Source: Desulfuromonadaceae bacterium
Lineage (GTDB): Bacteria; Desulfobacterota; Desulfuromonadia; Geobacterales; Pseudopelobacteraceae
Reading direction: 5' to 3'
Assembly (NCBI GenBank): GCA_028712665.1
Contig: JAQTRC010000002.1
Location: 42,976-106,975, forward strand
Length of the DNA stretch: 64,000 nucleotides
Below are positions 55,751 through 64,000 of this stretch, piece after piece. The translations under genes were made by a program, and so were the position numbers. The number at the start of each line of letters is the position of its first letter. Within the stretch, counting starts at the first letter, position 1. Below the pieces are notes generated by a model. The model saw only the letters and a program-made list of their open reading frames with translations. It ran no database searches and was not told the origin of the DNA.

Positions 55751-58700
55751 TTACTCTTCATCACCCTCAAGCAGCTCAATATCCAGGCAAAGTGACTGAA
55801 GCTCCTTGATAAGAACGTTGAAGGATTCCGGCAGGCCTGGTTCGAGGGTGTGCTTCCCCTTAACGATGGCCTCATACATGCGTGTTCTCCCGGAAACGTC
55901 ATCCGACTTGACCGTCAGGAACTCTTGAAGGGCATGGGCGGCGCCGTAAGCCTCCATAGCCCAGACCTCCATCTCTCCAAGCCTCTGGCCGCCGAACTGG
56001 GCCTTTCCGCCCAGCGGTTGCTGGGTAACGAGGCTGTATGGCCCAATGGAACGGGCATGGATCTTGTCATCAACCAAGTGATGAAGTTTGAGAACATACA
56101 TTACACCGACGGTAACCTTATTATCGAACTGATCGCCGGTTCGCCCGTCAAACAGCGTGACCTGTCCGGAGGAGTGGAAGCCGGCTTTACCCAGCATCGA
56201 CTTGATTTTCTCCTCAGAGGCTCCTTCAAAGACCGGTGAGGCCATGGCGACACCACGTTGCAGACGACGGCTGACTTTGAGCAGCTCTTCGCTGTCAAGT
56301 CCATCTATGAAGGTTCCGACCTCTTTGTCACCATATATATCTTTCAGATACTTTTTCAGAGTATCAGCTGAGGTCTGCTTTTCCAGCATCTCCTCGATTT
56401 TCCATCCGATGCCTTTTGCGGCCCATCCGAGGTGTGTCTCCAAGATCTGGCCGACGTTCATACGCGATGGAACACCCAAGGGGTTAAGAACGATCTCGAC
56501 AGGGCGGCCGTCCTCCATATATGGCATATCTTCTTCAGGCATGATGCGGGATACGACACCCTTGTTGCCGTGACGTCCGGCCATCTTGTCACCGACCTGC
56601 AGCTTGCGCTTTATAGCGATATATACCTTTACCATCTTGATAACGCCCGGAGGAAGATCATCGCCGCGCTTCAGCTTCTGAATCTTGTCTTCAAAGACGC
56701 TATGGATCAGATCTATCTGCCTATTCAGGGTTTCAAGAATCTGATGGATCTTATCGTCAGTCTCTCCACTGTCACTGACGGAAACAGTGCTCCAGGCAGT
56801 GCCTGGCAGAGTCTGCAGAGATTCTTCAGTAATCTTTTTCCCTTTGGCGAGTATGAGGTTCCCCTTGCTGTCTTCCAGTTTAACAGCCAGAGTTTTGCCG
56901 ATAAGCAACCGCTTAAGCTTTCCAATGGCAGAGTCGCGGATAATACGGATTTCATCCTGTTCATCCTTGCGAAGTTTTTCTTCTTCGGCCTTTTCGATCA
57001 GCTCAGTGCGGGAGTCTTTGTCGTTCCCCTTGCGTGAGAAAATTTTGGCGCCGATTACTGTCCCCTCCACGCCTGGCGGAACAGTCAGAGATGTGTCGCG
57101 CACGTCCCCTGCTTTTTCTCCAAAAATGGCGCGCAGCAGCTTTTCTTCCGGAGAGAGTTGAGTCTCTCCTTTAGGAGTGATTTTGCCGACCAGGATGTCG
57201 CCAGGTTTTACTTCGGCTCCTATACGAATAATGCCGGACTCGTCGAGGTCTTTCAGAGTCTCTTCGCCAAGGTTGGGAATATCCGCTGTGATCTCTTCCT
57301 TGCCAAGTTTTGTGTCACGGGATACGCATTCAAATTCTTCAATATGGATTGATGTATAGCGATCATCCTTGACCAGTTTTTCTGAGATCAGGATCGAGTC
57401 TTCGAAATTGTAGCCGCCCCAGGGCATGAAGGCTACCACAACATTTTGACCCAGCGCCAGTTCTCCCATATCGGTGGAGGGACCGTCAGCAATTACTGCT
57501 CCACGCTTGACCTTGTCTCCTACTTTGACGACCGGCTTGTTGTTGATGCAGGTGTTCTGGTTGGAACGGGCGAATTTGATCAGATTATAGATGTCGACAC
57601 CGGTACCGGTCTCGTCATGTTCATCTTCATCGATCTTGACGACGATTCTTCCGGCGTCTACAGATTCAACCTCGCCATTGTGGCGGGCGATGACCGATAC
57701 TCCGGAATCTCTTGCAACTATCCGTTCCATGCCTGTTCCGACCAGTGGGGAGTCGGCTCGAAGAAGAGGAACGGCTTGGCGTTGCATGTTGGAGCCCATC
57801 AGGGCGCGGTTGGCGTCGTCATTCTCCAGGAAAGGAATCAGCGCGGCTGCCACTGATACCAGTTGTATCGGTGCAACGTCCATCAGGGCAATTTCGTCAC
57901 GGTGGACGAGAATGAAATCGCCGCTCTTACGCGCTGAGACGTAGTCGTTAACAAACCGCCCGTTCTTATCCACATCAGCATTTGCCTGAGCTATGGCATG
58001 TCCTTCCTCTTCGAGCGCTGAGAAGAAGCGCACTTCATTGGTAAGTCGGCCTTCCTGAACAATGCGGTATGGTGTTTCTACAAAACCATGCTCGTTGATA
58101 CGCGCATAGGTGGAAAGTGATGCTATCAGGCCGATGTTTGGACCTTCAGGCGTCTCAATCGGACAAACACGTCCGTAGTGGGTCGGGTGAACGTCGCGCA
58201 CCTCGAATCCGGCTCTTTCACGTGTAAGTCCTCCAGGTCCCAGAGCCGAAAGACGTCTTTTGTGGGTGACCTCAGAAAGCGGATTGGTCTGATCCATGAA
58301 CTGAGACAGCTGTGACGACCCGAAGAACTCCTTCACAACAGCAGAGACCGGCTTGGAGTTGATCAGGTCGTGCGGCATGAGGTTTTCAACTTCCTGTAGG
58401 CTCATGCGCTCCTTGATCGCCCTCTCCATGCGAACCAGTCCGATGCGGTACTGGTTTTCGAGCAGTTCGCCAACAGCCCGTACACGGCGGTTACCCAGAT
58501 GATCAATGTCATCTATGGCACCTCGTCCATTTTTAAGTTCGATCAGGTAACGAACAATTTCAAGGATGTCATTCTTGGCGGTTTTATCGATCTCGCCTTT
58601 ATACAGGTCTTCAAAAATCATCCGGTTGCGACGTAGCGTCTCGATGGCTCTGCGATTTTCATCATAGCCCCCCTGATCAATCAGATCCGTCAGCTTTGTG

Positions 58701-60250
58701 GTCGCCTTGGAGAGTACCAGAGATGCAAAAATCTCTTTCTGGAAGAAATCATTATCCCGTATAAGGTTGTTTAGTTCATTTAGAAGTTGATCCCTGAGTT
58801 TGTCAGATACAGATTGGCCCGGTTCGACCTTTCTAACAGTTTTGCAAAGGTCTGCGGGAAGTTTCATCATAAGATATTTGGAAAACTGGTCATCCGGCTG
58901 TTTCAAGCGGGAGACGAGTGCCTCAAAACTCGCAATATCGTCAACACTCAGCATGCTGGGGGCGTTCAACACCATACAGTCTTGCCAAACCTTCAGTCCA
59001 AGCTTGTAGTTCAATTTGAGGCGGCCAACTGCAGAAAGATCGTATCTCTCAGGGTTAAAAAACAGGTTGTCGAACAGGGCCAGAGAACTTTTCAGAGTCG
59101 GTGGATCGCCGGGTCTTAGACGGCGGTAAATCTCTATTAATGCCTCGTCATTTGAGCTGATTTTGTCAATAAGCAGCGTGTCGCGAAACGATGAAGTAAT
59201 ATGAAGATTATCGATAAAAAGGACTTTAAAGTTGGTGACGCCACGAGCTTTTATTTCATCGAACTTGTCGGCTGTAATCTCATCATTGCATTCAACAATA
59301 ATTTCACCGGTCGTCGGGTCGACGATGTCAGATGACGCAAAACGTCCGAGTACGTCTTCAACATTGGCCGGAACCTCTTTGATACCATGTTCCTGCATTT
59401 TCTTGATCGAGGATTTGGTATATTTACGATTGGCTTTCACCAATATTTCGCCGCTTTTGGGTGCGGCAACGTCAACTGCAGCTTTCTGTAATGTTAAAAG
59501 CTCCGGCTCGATATTCTTACTGATGCCGCTGCTGTTTATATAGATCTCTTCGCTCTTGTAGTAATAATTGAGCAGTTGCTCAACGGAGTATCCAAGTGCC
59601 TTGAGCAGTACAGTTGCAGGCATTTTTCTGCGCCTGTCGATCCTCACGTAGAGGATATCCTTGTGGTCGAACTCGAAATCCAGCCAGGAGCCGCGGTAAG
59701 GTATTACACGCGCAGAATAGAGCACCTTGCCGCTGGAGTGGGTCTTGCCTTTGTCGTGATCGAAAAAAACACCTGGGGAACGATGTAACTGGCTGACAAT
59801 AACCCGTTCTGTGCCGTTGATTATAAAGGTCCCGTTGTTGGTCATCAGCGGGATCTCGCCAAAGTATACCTCTTGTTCTTTGATGTCCTTGATCGCTTTT
59901 ACGGTTGAGTCCTTGCCGGAATCCCATATTACAAGCCGCACCTTGACTTTCATCGGAGCCGCGTAGGTCATGCCGCGCTGGTGACATTCCTCAACATCAT
60001 ATTTGGGCTTGTTAAGCACATATGATACGTATTCCAAAGAAGCACTTTCACTAAAATCCTTTATCGGAAATACGCTTCTGAATACGGCTTCAAGCCCGAT
60101 ATTCTTGCGGGAATCCGAAGGGATCTCCTGTTGCAGGAATCGGCGATACGAATTCTTCTGTATATCGATCAGATTGGGGATATCAATTATGTTCTTTATC
60201 TTGGCAAAGTTTTTACGCAAGAGGTGATTATTGGCGATAGAATAAGCCAT
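55751..60250 (-). CDS. rpoB: DNA-directed RNA polymerase beta subunit with a central insertion
   Basis: A 1499-residue subunit; Geobacter RpoB as I recall it is about 1370. The extra 130 or so residues lie at about 421-558, between [13 protein letters not shown] and [16 protein letters not shown]. They are largely helical and charged, with Leu-rich stretches ([15 protein letters not shown]). Outside them the sequence is standard: the rifampicin-region [36 protein letters not shown], and the C-terminal [24 protein letters not shown] precedes the ATG. The reading frame is continuous, so the insertion is not a frameshift. Confidence 0.96.
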   Translation of the reverse strand: MAYSIANNHLLRKNFAKIKNIIDIPNLIDIQKNSYRRFLQQEIPSDSRKNIGLEAVFRSVFPIKDFSESASLEYVSYVLNKPKYDVEECHQRGMTYAAPMKVKVRLVIWDSGKDSTVKAIKDIKEQEVYFGEIPLMTNNGTFIINGTERVIVSQLHRSPGVFFDHDKGKTHSSGKVLYSARVIPYRGSWLDFEFDHKDILYVRIDRRRKMPATVLLKALGYSVEQLLNYYYKSEEIYINSSGISKNIEPELLTLQKAAVDVAAPKSGEILVKANRKYTKSSIKKMQEHGIKEVPANVEDVLGRFASSDIVDPTTGEIIVECNDEITADKFDEIKARGVTNFKVLFIDNLHITSSFRDTLLIDKISSNDEALIEIYRRLRPGDPPTLKSSLALFDNLFFNPERYDLSAVGRLKLNYKLGLKVWQDCMVLNAPSMLSVDDIASFEALVSRLKQPDDQFSKYLMMKLPADLCKTVRKVEPGQSVSDKLRDQLLNELNNLIRDNDFFQKEIFASLVLSKATTKLTDLIDQGGYDENRRAIETLRRNRMIFEDLYKGEIDKTAKNDILEIVRYLIELKNGRGAIDDIDHLGNRRVRAVGELLENQYRIGLVRMERAIKERMSLQEVENLMPHDLINSKPVSAVVKEFFGSSQLSQFMDQTNPLSEVTHKRRLSALGPGGLTRERAGFEVRDVHPTHYGRVCPIETPEGPNIGLIASLSTYARINEHGFVETPYRIVQEGRLTNEVRFFSALEEEGHAIAQANADVDKNGRFVNDYVSARKSGDFILVHRDEIALMDVAPIQLVSVAAALIPFLENDDANRALMGSNMQRQAVPLLRADSPLVGTGMERIVARDSGVSVIARHNGEVESVDAGRIVVKIDEDEHDETGTGVDIYNLIKFARSNQNTCINNKPVVKVGDKVKRGAVIADGPSTDMGELALGQNVVVAFMPWGGYNFEDSILISEKLVKDDRYTSIHIEEFECVSRDTKLGKEEITADIPNLGEETLKDLDESGIIRIGAEVKPGDILVGKITPKGETQLSPEEKLLRAIFGEKAGDVRDTSLTVPPGVEGTVIGAKIFSRKGNDKDSRTELIEKAEEEKLRKDEQDEIRIIRDSAIGKLKRLLIGKTLAVKLEDSKGNLILAKGKKITEESLQTLPGTAWSTVSVSDSGETDDKIHQILETLNRQIDLIHSVFEDKIQKLKRGDDLPPGVIKMVKVYIAIKRKLQVGDKMAGRHGNKGVVSRIMPEEDMPYMEDGRPVEIVLNPLGVPSRMNVGQILETHLGWAAKGIGWKIEEMLEKQTSADTLKKYLKDIYGDKEVGTFIDGLDSEELLKVSRRLQRGVAMASPVFEGASEEKIKSMLGKAGFHSSGQVTLFDGRTGDQFDNKVTVGVMYVLKLHHLVDDKIHARSIGPYSLVTQQPLGGKAQFGGQRLGEMEVWAMEAYGAAHALQEFLTVKSDDVSGRTRMYEAIVKGKHTLEPGLPESFNVLIKELQSLCLDIELLEGDEE

Positions 60251-60358
60251 GGCTTCTCCTTTGGCGAGTATCGTAATTCATAAGTATCCGGATTGTGCTG
60301 TTAACTATCTAACAGATAAAAATACGTTGAGGCAGAGACAGTTTGCCCAAACAGCACA

Positions 60359-60387
60359 AGCCAAGGCCGCTCAAGGCGACCTTGGCT
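60359..60387 (-). other. Hairpin between rplL and rpoB
   Basis: On the - strand agccaaggtcgcc and ggccttggct pair around a ttgagc-type loop. No T-tract follows. In other bacteria this spacer holds an attenuator or RNase III site that lowers rpoB relative to rplL; here that function is inference. Confidence 0.5.
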
Positions 60388-60412
60388 CTCATAATGACAA
60401 CAGAACAGGGTG

Positions 60413-60793
60413 TTATTTGATCTCGACTTCAGCGCCAGCTTCAACCAACTGTTTCTTGGCATCATCAGCTTCCTGCTTGGAAACGCCATTCTTGACCACT
60501 CCGGGCGCACCATCCACCAGATCCTTGGCTTCTTTGAGGCCAAGGCTGGTCAGCACGCGAACGACTTTGATGACGTTAATCTTGTTGGGACCGCATGCTT
60601 TGAGGATAACGTCGAATTCTGTCTGCTCTTCAACAGGCTCAGCAGCTGCAGCGGGGCCGGCGGCAGCTGCTACAGCAACAGGCGCAGCGGCAGAGACGCC
60701 AAATTTCTCTTCAAGTTCTTTTACAAGTTCAGCAAGTTCAAGAACGGTCATTTTTTCGATAAATCCGATTACTTCTTCTTTTGTTATAGCCAT
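60413..60793 (-). CDS. rplL: Ribosomal protein L7/L12
   Basis: Stalk protein of the large ribosomal subunit, present as several copies bound to L10. The 126-residue protein has the N-terminal dimerisation helices ([20 protein letters not shown]), an Ala-rich hinge (residues about 35-50), and the C-terminal domain ([38 protein letters not shown]). CGGAGG precedes the ATG. It is followed by a hairpin-containing spacer before rpoB. Confidence 0.97.
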   Translation of the reverse strand: MAITKEEVIGFIEKMTVLELAELVKELEEKFGVSAAAPVAVAAAAGPAAAAEPVEEQTEFDVILKACGPNKINVIKVVRVLTSLGLKEAKDLVDGAPGVVKNGVSKQEADDAKKQLVEAGAEVEIK

Positions 60794-60842
60794 TGTTGTA
60801 TTCCTCCGAATATGAGTTAGTTTATAGTATTAAGCTTAAAAA

Positions 60843-61367
60843 TTAGTTTCCGGACTTTTGGGCACGGATGGCATCCAGCACGCGCACAAGCGAACCGGGA
60901 AGTGCGGCCAGTACGCCAACAAAGTTGGTGGCAGGCGCCTGCATGGAGCCAAGCATCCTGGCGATGAGGACCTCACGCGAGGGGAGATCTGCCAATGCCT
61001 GGATCTGTTTTGGGTCCAGCAACTTGCCGCTGAGTGCAGCAGCCTTAAGTACAAACTTGCCTTGGGGGTCTTTTGCAAACTTGCTCAGAACCTTGGCGGC
61101 TCCTGCTGGATCGTCATAGCTGATCGCCACGGCGGTCGGCCCAGCAAGAAATGGGCTTATACACTCAATATCAGTGCCCTTAGCAGCCAGATCGAACAGG
61201 GTGTTCTTGAAGACTTTGTACTCTACGGATGCAGCGCGAAGCTCATTGCGAAGTGTAGTGGCCTTTCCCACATTCATGCCCCTGAAATCGGCTAAAAAAA
61301 CCGCCTTGGCACGTGTGAGCCGCTCATGCATCTCTGTGACGAGTTCTTGCTTTTTGTTTTTGTTCAA
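60843..61367 (-). CDS. rplJ: Ribosomal protein L10
   Basis: Anchors the L7/L12 stalk to the 50S subunit. The 174-residue protein has the typical start ([18 protein letters not shown]), [10 protein letters not shown], and the [14 protein letters not shown] strand. The initiation codon is TTG 61367, supported by AAAGGAGGAAGTCGC just upstream; no closer ATG exists. In other bacteria L10 with L7/L12 represses its own translation through the leader, and a similar leader is present here (61368-61527). Confidence 0.95.
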   Translation of the reverse strand: MNKNKKQELVTEMHERLTRAKAVFLADFRGMNVGKATTLRNELRAASVEYKVFKNTLFDLAAKGTDIECISPFLAGPTAVAISYDDPAGAAKVLSKFAKDPQGKFVLKAAALSGKLLDPKQIQALADLPSREVLIARMLGSMQAPATNFVGVLAALPGSLVRVLDAIRAQKSGN

Positions 61368-61527
61368 GCGACTTCCTCCTTTCTTTTGGTATCTGGGGCA
61401 ATGCCCCGGCCAAAGTCAGGAAGCGCAAGCAAAACTTGCGATACCCAAGTCTCGGCAGGCCCGACAAATTCCGGATTAAGCGCTATAAAAGAGCGCCTGC
61501 TGTCTTTGACTTTGGCAAATTGAATTA
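61368..61527 (-). promoter_or_regulatory. rplJ (L10) leader region
   Basis: The 160-base gap before rplJ, unusual in an otherwise compact cluster, holds on the - strand gacagcaggcgctc, ttaatccgg and gggcctgccgaga (core 61440-61506), which resembles the L10 leader RNA of other bacteria. Additional hairpins lie at about 61392-61410 and 61423-61440. I did not fold it. Confidence 0.6.
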
Positions 61528-62229
61528 TCAGATTTGTGAGGTCACATCACTAATGTCAAGATTGATGCCGGCTCCCATTGTGGATGAGAGCGAAATTTTC
61601 TTGATGTAGGTGCCTTTGGCAGCTGAAGGTTTAGCTTTTACAAGCGCCTCGACCAATGCGAGCAGATTGCCCTTGAGCATTTCTGCTTCAAAAGAGACCT
61701 TGCCGACCGGAGCATGAATTATCCCGGCCTTTTCGACACGGAACTCAACCTTACCGGCCTTTGATTCCTTGACGGCCCTGCTGACCTCGAAAGTAACAGT
61801 CCCCACCTTTGGGTTAGGCATCAATCCGCGAGGCCCGAGCAACTTGCCAATTTTACCGACTACGCCCATCATGTCGGGAGTGGCGATTGCGGTATCAAAA
61901 TCAAACCAGCCGCCCTGAATCTTGGCTACCAGATCATCAGCACCGACAAAATCAGCGCCAGCATCGAGAGCTTCCTTCTCTTTTTCACCCTTTGCAAACA
62001 CAAGAACGCGAACGTCCTTGCCGAGTCCATTAGGGAGAACAACTGCCCCGCGAACCATTTGGTCGGCGTGGCGAGGATCAACGCCTAATTTAACGGCGAC
62101 TTCTACTGTTTCGTCAAACTTCGCATAGGCGGTCTGTTTTACAACGTCAACGGCAGTACCAAGTGCATATACCTTGCTTCTGTCAATTTTTGACATTGCC
62201 TCAGAATGTTTCTTCGCGATTTTAGGCAT
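61528..62229 (-). CDS. rplA: Ribosomal protein L1
   Basis: L1 binds 23S rRNA at the E-site stalk and can repress its own operon. The 233-residue protein has the family strands [57 protein letters not shown] and the C-terminal [16 protein letters not shown]. It starts 42 bases after rplK. I see no obvious L1-binding mimic in that short gap. Confidence 0.97.
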   Translation of the reverse strand: MPKIAKKHSEAMSKIDRSKVYALGTAVDVVKQTAYAKFDETVEVAVKLGVDPRHADQMVRGAVVLPNGLGKDVRVLVFAKGEKEKEALDAGADFVGADDLVAKIQGGWFDFDTAIATPDMMGVVGKIGKLLGPRGLMPNPKVGTVTFEVSRAVKESKAGKVEFRVEKAGIIHAPVGKVSFEAEMLKGNLLALVEALVKAKPSAAKGTYIKKISLSSTMGAGINLDISDVTSQI

Positions 62230-62271
62230 GATGCAACCTCTCTATGGTTCTATTTAAAAGTATGTCCCTGG

Positions 62272-62694
62272 TTAAACGATATCAACACCCATGGAGCGTG
62301 CAGTGCCCTCAACAGTTCTCATGGCGGCCTCCAAAGACGCTGCATTAAGGTCAGGCATCTTCTTTTTGGCAATTTCCTCTACCTGGGCTTTTGTGAGTTT
62401 ACCAACTTTGGTCTTGTTGGGAACGGCAGACCCCCCCTTTATGTCCAGGGCTTTCATTATCAACACCGGGACTGGAGGTGTTTTTGTAATGAATGTGAAG
62501 GAACGATCCGCATAAACAGTGATAACAACAGGTGTTATTGTCCCTTCGTCAGCCTGCGTCTTTGCGTTGAACGCCTTGCAAAACTCCATGATATTAACGC
62601 CATGCTGACCAAGAGCAGGGCCTATGGGAGGAGAAGGATTGGCTTTACCAGCTGGAACTTGCAGTTTTATGTATCCGGTGATTTTCTTTGCCAT
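62272..62694 (-). CDS. rplK: Ribosomal protein L11
   Basis: A 140-residue protein at the GTPase-associated centre, needed for stringent-response activation. Typical segments are [33 protein letters not shown] and the C-terminal [14 protein letters not shown]. The gap from nusG is 59 bases. Start ATG 62694 has a purine-rich stretch upstream. Confidence 0.97.
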   Translation of the reverse strand: MAKKITGYIKLQVPAGKANPSPPIGPALGQHGVNIMEFCKAFNAKTQADEGTITPVVITVYADRSFTFITKTPPVPVLIMKALDIKGGSAVPNKTKVGKLTKAQVEEIAKKKMPDLNAASLEAAMRTVEGTARSMGVDIV

Positions 62695-62753
62695 TATGGC
62701 GCTCCTTTATTTGCCGTATGCCTGCCATCGTGCCCTGGATGGCATAGTGCAAC

Positions 62754-63281
62754 TTAGTTTTTCTCTACCTGCATGAATTCAAGTTCAACCGGTGTTGCCC
62801 TGCCGAAAATGGTCACAGTAACACGCAATTTACCTTTGTCCGGCTTGACGTCTTCAACGGTACCCGAAAAATTAAGGAACGGGCCGTCAACAACACGCAC
62901 TGTCTCACCAACTTCAAATCGAACTTTTGGGCGGGGTTTTTCGGCACCTTCCTCCATTCGACGAGTAATCTTGGAAACCTCTTCATCCGGGATAGGAAAG
63001 GGGGTGTTGCCACCGACAAAACCCGTGACTTTGGCCGTCTCTTTAACAATATGCCAGGTTTCATCTGTCAGTTCCATTTTAACAAGGATGTAGCCGGGAA
63101 AAAACTTTCGTGAGGATGTCTTTTTCTCCCCTTTTTTAAGTTCCACTACAGTCTCGGAAGGAATAAGTATCTCTTCGAAAAAACTTTCCATTCCTTCGTT
63201 TTTTATCCGTTCAAGCAGATTGAGCCGGACTTTGTTCTCAAAGCTCGAATATGTATGGACACCATACCACTTCATGGACAT
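62754..63281 (-). CDS. nusG: Transcription termination/antitermination protein NusG
   Basis: A 175-residue elongation factor that binds RNA polymerase and the ribosome. The N-terminal NGN domain has [20 protein letters not shown] and [17 protein letters not shown]; the KOW domain is [20 protein letters not shown]. The ATG at 63281 is followed by another at 63275. It is ten bases after secE. Confidence 0.96.
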   Translation of the reverse strand: MSMKWYGVHTYSSFENKVRLNLLERIKNEGMESFFEEILIPSETVVELKKGEKKTSSRKFFPGYILVKMELTDETWHIVKETAKVTGFVGGNTPFPIPDEEVSKITRRMEEGAEKPRPKVRFEVGETVRVVDGPFLNFSGTVEDVKPDKGKLRVTVTIFGRATPVELEFMQVEKN

Positions 63282-63291
63282 AACAGTTCCT

Positions 63292-63474
63292 TTATCCCAG
63301 TATCAGACGGAGCAGCTTGGCCAGGACAATATCACAGGTGCCAAGATAGAGTGAAATCAGTAGTACAATAAATACCACAACGCCAGTAGTTGCGACGGTT
63401 TCTTTACGTGTCGGCCAAGTGACCTTGTTGAGCTCTATCTTTACAGATTCAAAAAAAATCATGACTTTTTGCAC
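63292..63474 (-). CDS. secE: Preprotein translocase subunit SecE
   Basis: A 60-residue SecE, a single-helix subunit of the SecYEG channel. IELNKVTWPTRKETVATTG is followed by a transmembrane segment (VVVFIVLLISLYLG). Start is GTG 63474, with AGGAG six bases upstream; a longer frame (to 63528) reaches towards the tRNA gene and lacks a good start. Confidence 0.93.
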   Translation of the reverse strand: MQKVMIFFESVKIELNKVTWPTRKETVATTGVVVFIVLLISLYLGTCDIVLAKLLRLILG

Positions 63475-63561
63475 GTGTAGCTCCTGACAGACTGTAGTGA
63501 GCATCTCAGAATCTCTGGAAACAGTCAATTATAACCAAGCGTTACAAACTAACTCGAACTA

Positions 63562-63638
63562 TGGCAGGCCAGGAGGGATTCGAACCCCCAACATCCGGTT
63601 TTGGAGACCGGCGCTCTACCAATTAGAGCTACTGGCCT
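63562..63638 (-). tRNA. tRNA-Trp (CCA anticodon)
   Basis: On the - strand the sequence folds as a tRNA. The acceptor stem aggccag/ctggcct is perfect, the D arm contains agctctaattggtagagc, the anticodon loop is ct-CCA-aa, and the T loop is ggttcgaatcc. The 3' CCA is encoded. tRNA-Trp in front of secE-nusG is the common arrangement in this cluster. Confidence 0.97.
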
Positions 63639-63664
63639 GTACCTGATACAGCCTTACACTTAGG

Positions 63665-63814
63665 TTACTTGGTTTCCTTGTGAGGAGTATGCTTACGGCA
63701 AAAACGACAGTATTTGCTGAACTCCAGCTTTGCAGGCTTAGTCTTCTTGTTTTTTGTTGTGGTGTAATTTCTCTGTTTGCACTCGGTGCAACCAAGGGTG
63801 ATTATATCTCTCAT
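63665..63814 (-). CDS. rpmG: Ribosomal protein L33
   Basis: A 49-residue protein. It begins [20 protein letters not shown], contains the four zinc-ligand-type cysteines (CTEC and CRFC), and ends [10 protein letters not shown]. All four Cys are kept, as in the zinc-binding C+ form. It lies between tuf and tRNA-Trp, as expected. Confidence 0.95.
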   Translation of the reverse strand: MRDIITLGCTECKQRNYTTTKNKKTKPAKLEFSKYCRFCRKHTPHKETK

Positions 63815-63882
63815 GTCTGCATCCTTTGTTTGGGTCTGCGGCTGAAGCTAAGAGCGACACCCGCACTTTGTTAATTTCAGAT

Positions 63883-64000
63883 TTATTCAATAATGGAAGC
63901 GACTACGCCTGCGCCAACGGTCCGGCCACCTTCGCGGATAGCGAAGCGCAGACCCTCGTCCATGGCTATAGGGGTGATCAGGTTGATTGTCATGGCAACG
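63883..64000 (-). CDS. tuf: Elongation factor Tu (C-terminal part)
   Basis: The last 38 or so codons, read on the - strand, give [19 protein letters not shown], then [14 protein letters not shown] and ASIIE before TAA (stop codon at 63883-63885). This is the conserved EF-Tu C-terminus. The rest lies beyond the window. Confidence 0.97.
   Translation of the reverse strand, partial: VAMTINLITPIAMDEGLRFAIREGGRTVGAGVVASIIE

Noticed and set aside
58573..58990. Frameshift or intein in rpoB
   Set aside because: The reading frame is continuous, and the segment has no Cys/Ser start or His-Asn end typical of inteins; an ordinary in-frame insertion is the better reading.

Overview
The window looks like the chromosome of a Geobacter-like member of the Desulfuromonadales/Geobacterales. 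Several things point there: a dodecahaem c7-type cytochrome built from four three-haem units, a chemotaxis cluster with CheA, two CheR-type proteins, CheB and CheY but no flagellar genes, a malic enzyme-phosphotransacetylase hybrid, a DUF362/polyferredoxin pair, an MglA-like GTPase, and ribosomal and RNA polymerase proteins that read like Geobacter ones except for one insertion in RpoB. This placement rests on remembered family knowledge, not on a search. I see no phage, transposase, CRISPR array or rRNA.

Layout. 1-12.4 kb (+): the tail of a possible STAS protein, then cheA, cheW, a minimal CheR-like gene, a large MCP, cheR, a soluble histidine kinase, a receiver/HD-GYP protein, a small Cys/His-rich protein, cheB and cheY. 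Several of the spacers are palindromic or tandem repeats. 12.7-14.4 kb: a DUF3553 protein and, convergent to it, xseA. 14.5-21.0 kb (-): a six-gene operon of exported proteins and lipoproteins with FlgT/LPP20/CsgG-like features, including three tandem paralogues; this is the best candidate for an undescribed system. 21.1-25.0 kb (-): a tightly overlapped operon (DedA, TrmJ-like, SemiSWEET, LemA, two TPM proteins). 25.2-36.4 kb: a TPR protein, maeB (-), a ROK sugar kinase, an LPP20-like exported protein, a DUF362/polyferredoxin pair, and a three-gene signalling operon (small domain, HDOD, pseudo-receiver-GGDDF). 36.5-40.3 kb: the dodecahaem cytochrome (-), divergent from nadC-birA-coaX. 40.5-45.4 kb (+): an EF-G-like GTPase, a SPOR protein, an unknown protein and an MglA-like GTPase. 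45.4-51.4 kb: a membrane methyltransferase-like protein (-), a cytidylate kinase-like/BON fusion, a PHP phosphoesterase (-), nth, a beta-hydroxyacid dehydrogenase and an unusual thiolase. 51.4-64 kb (-): tuf (partial), rpmG, tRNA-Trp, secE, nusG, rplK, rplA, rplJ, rplL, rpoB, rpoC, in the classical order.

How it fits together. The first 12 kb makes a sensory pathway: the MCP carries a CheR-tethering type C-terminus, CheA/CheW relay, CheR/CheB adapt, and CheY is the output. An HD-GYP phosphodiesterase and its partner kinase are embedded in it, linking it to cyclic-di-GMP. With no flagellar genes here, the target could be pili or another motility or surface system elsewhere. The envelope operon, the SPOR/MglA cluster and the cytochrome fit an organism that invests in surface structures and extracellular electron transfer, but these links are inference.

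Many start codons were chosen from Shine-Dalgarno spacing, so several genes are shorter than their longest open frame (cheW, cheR, cheY, xseA, maeB, rpoC, secE, trmJ-like and others).
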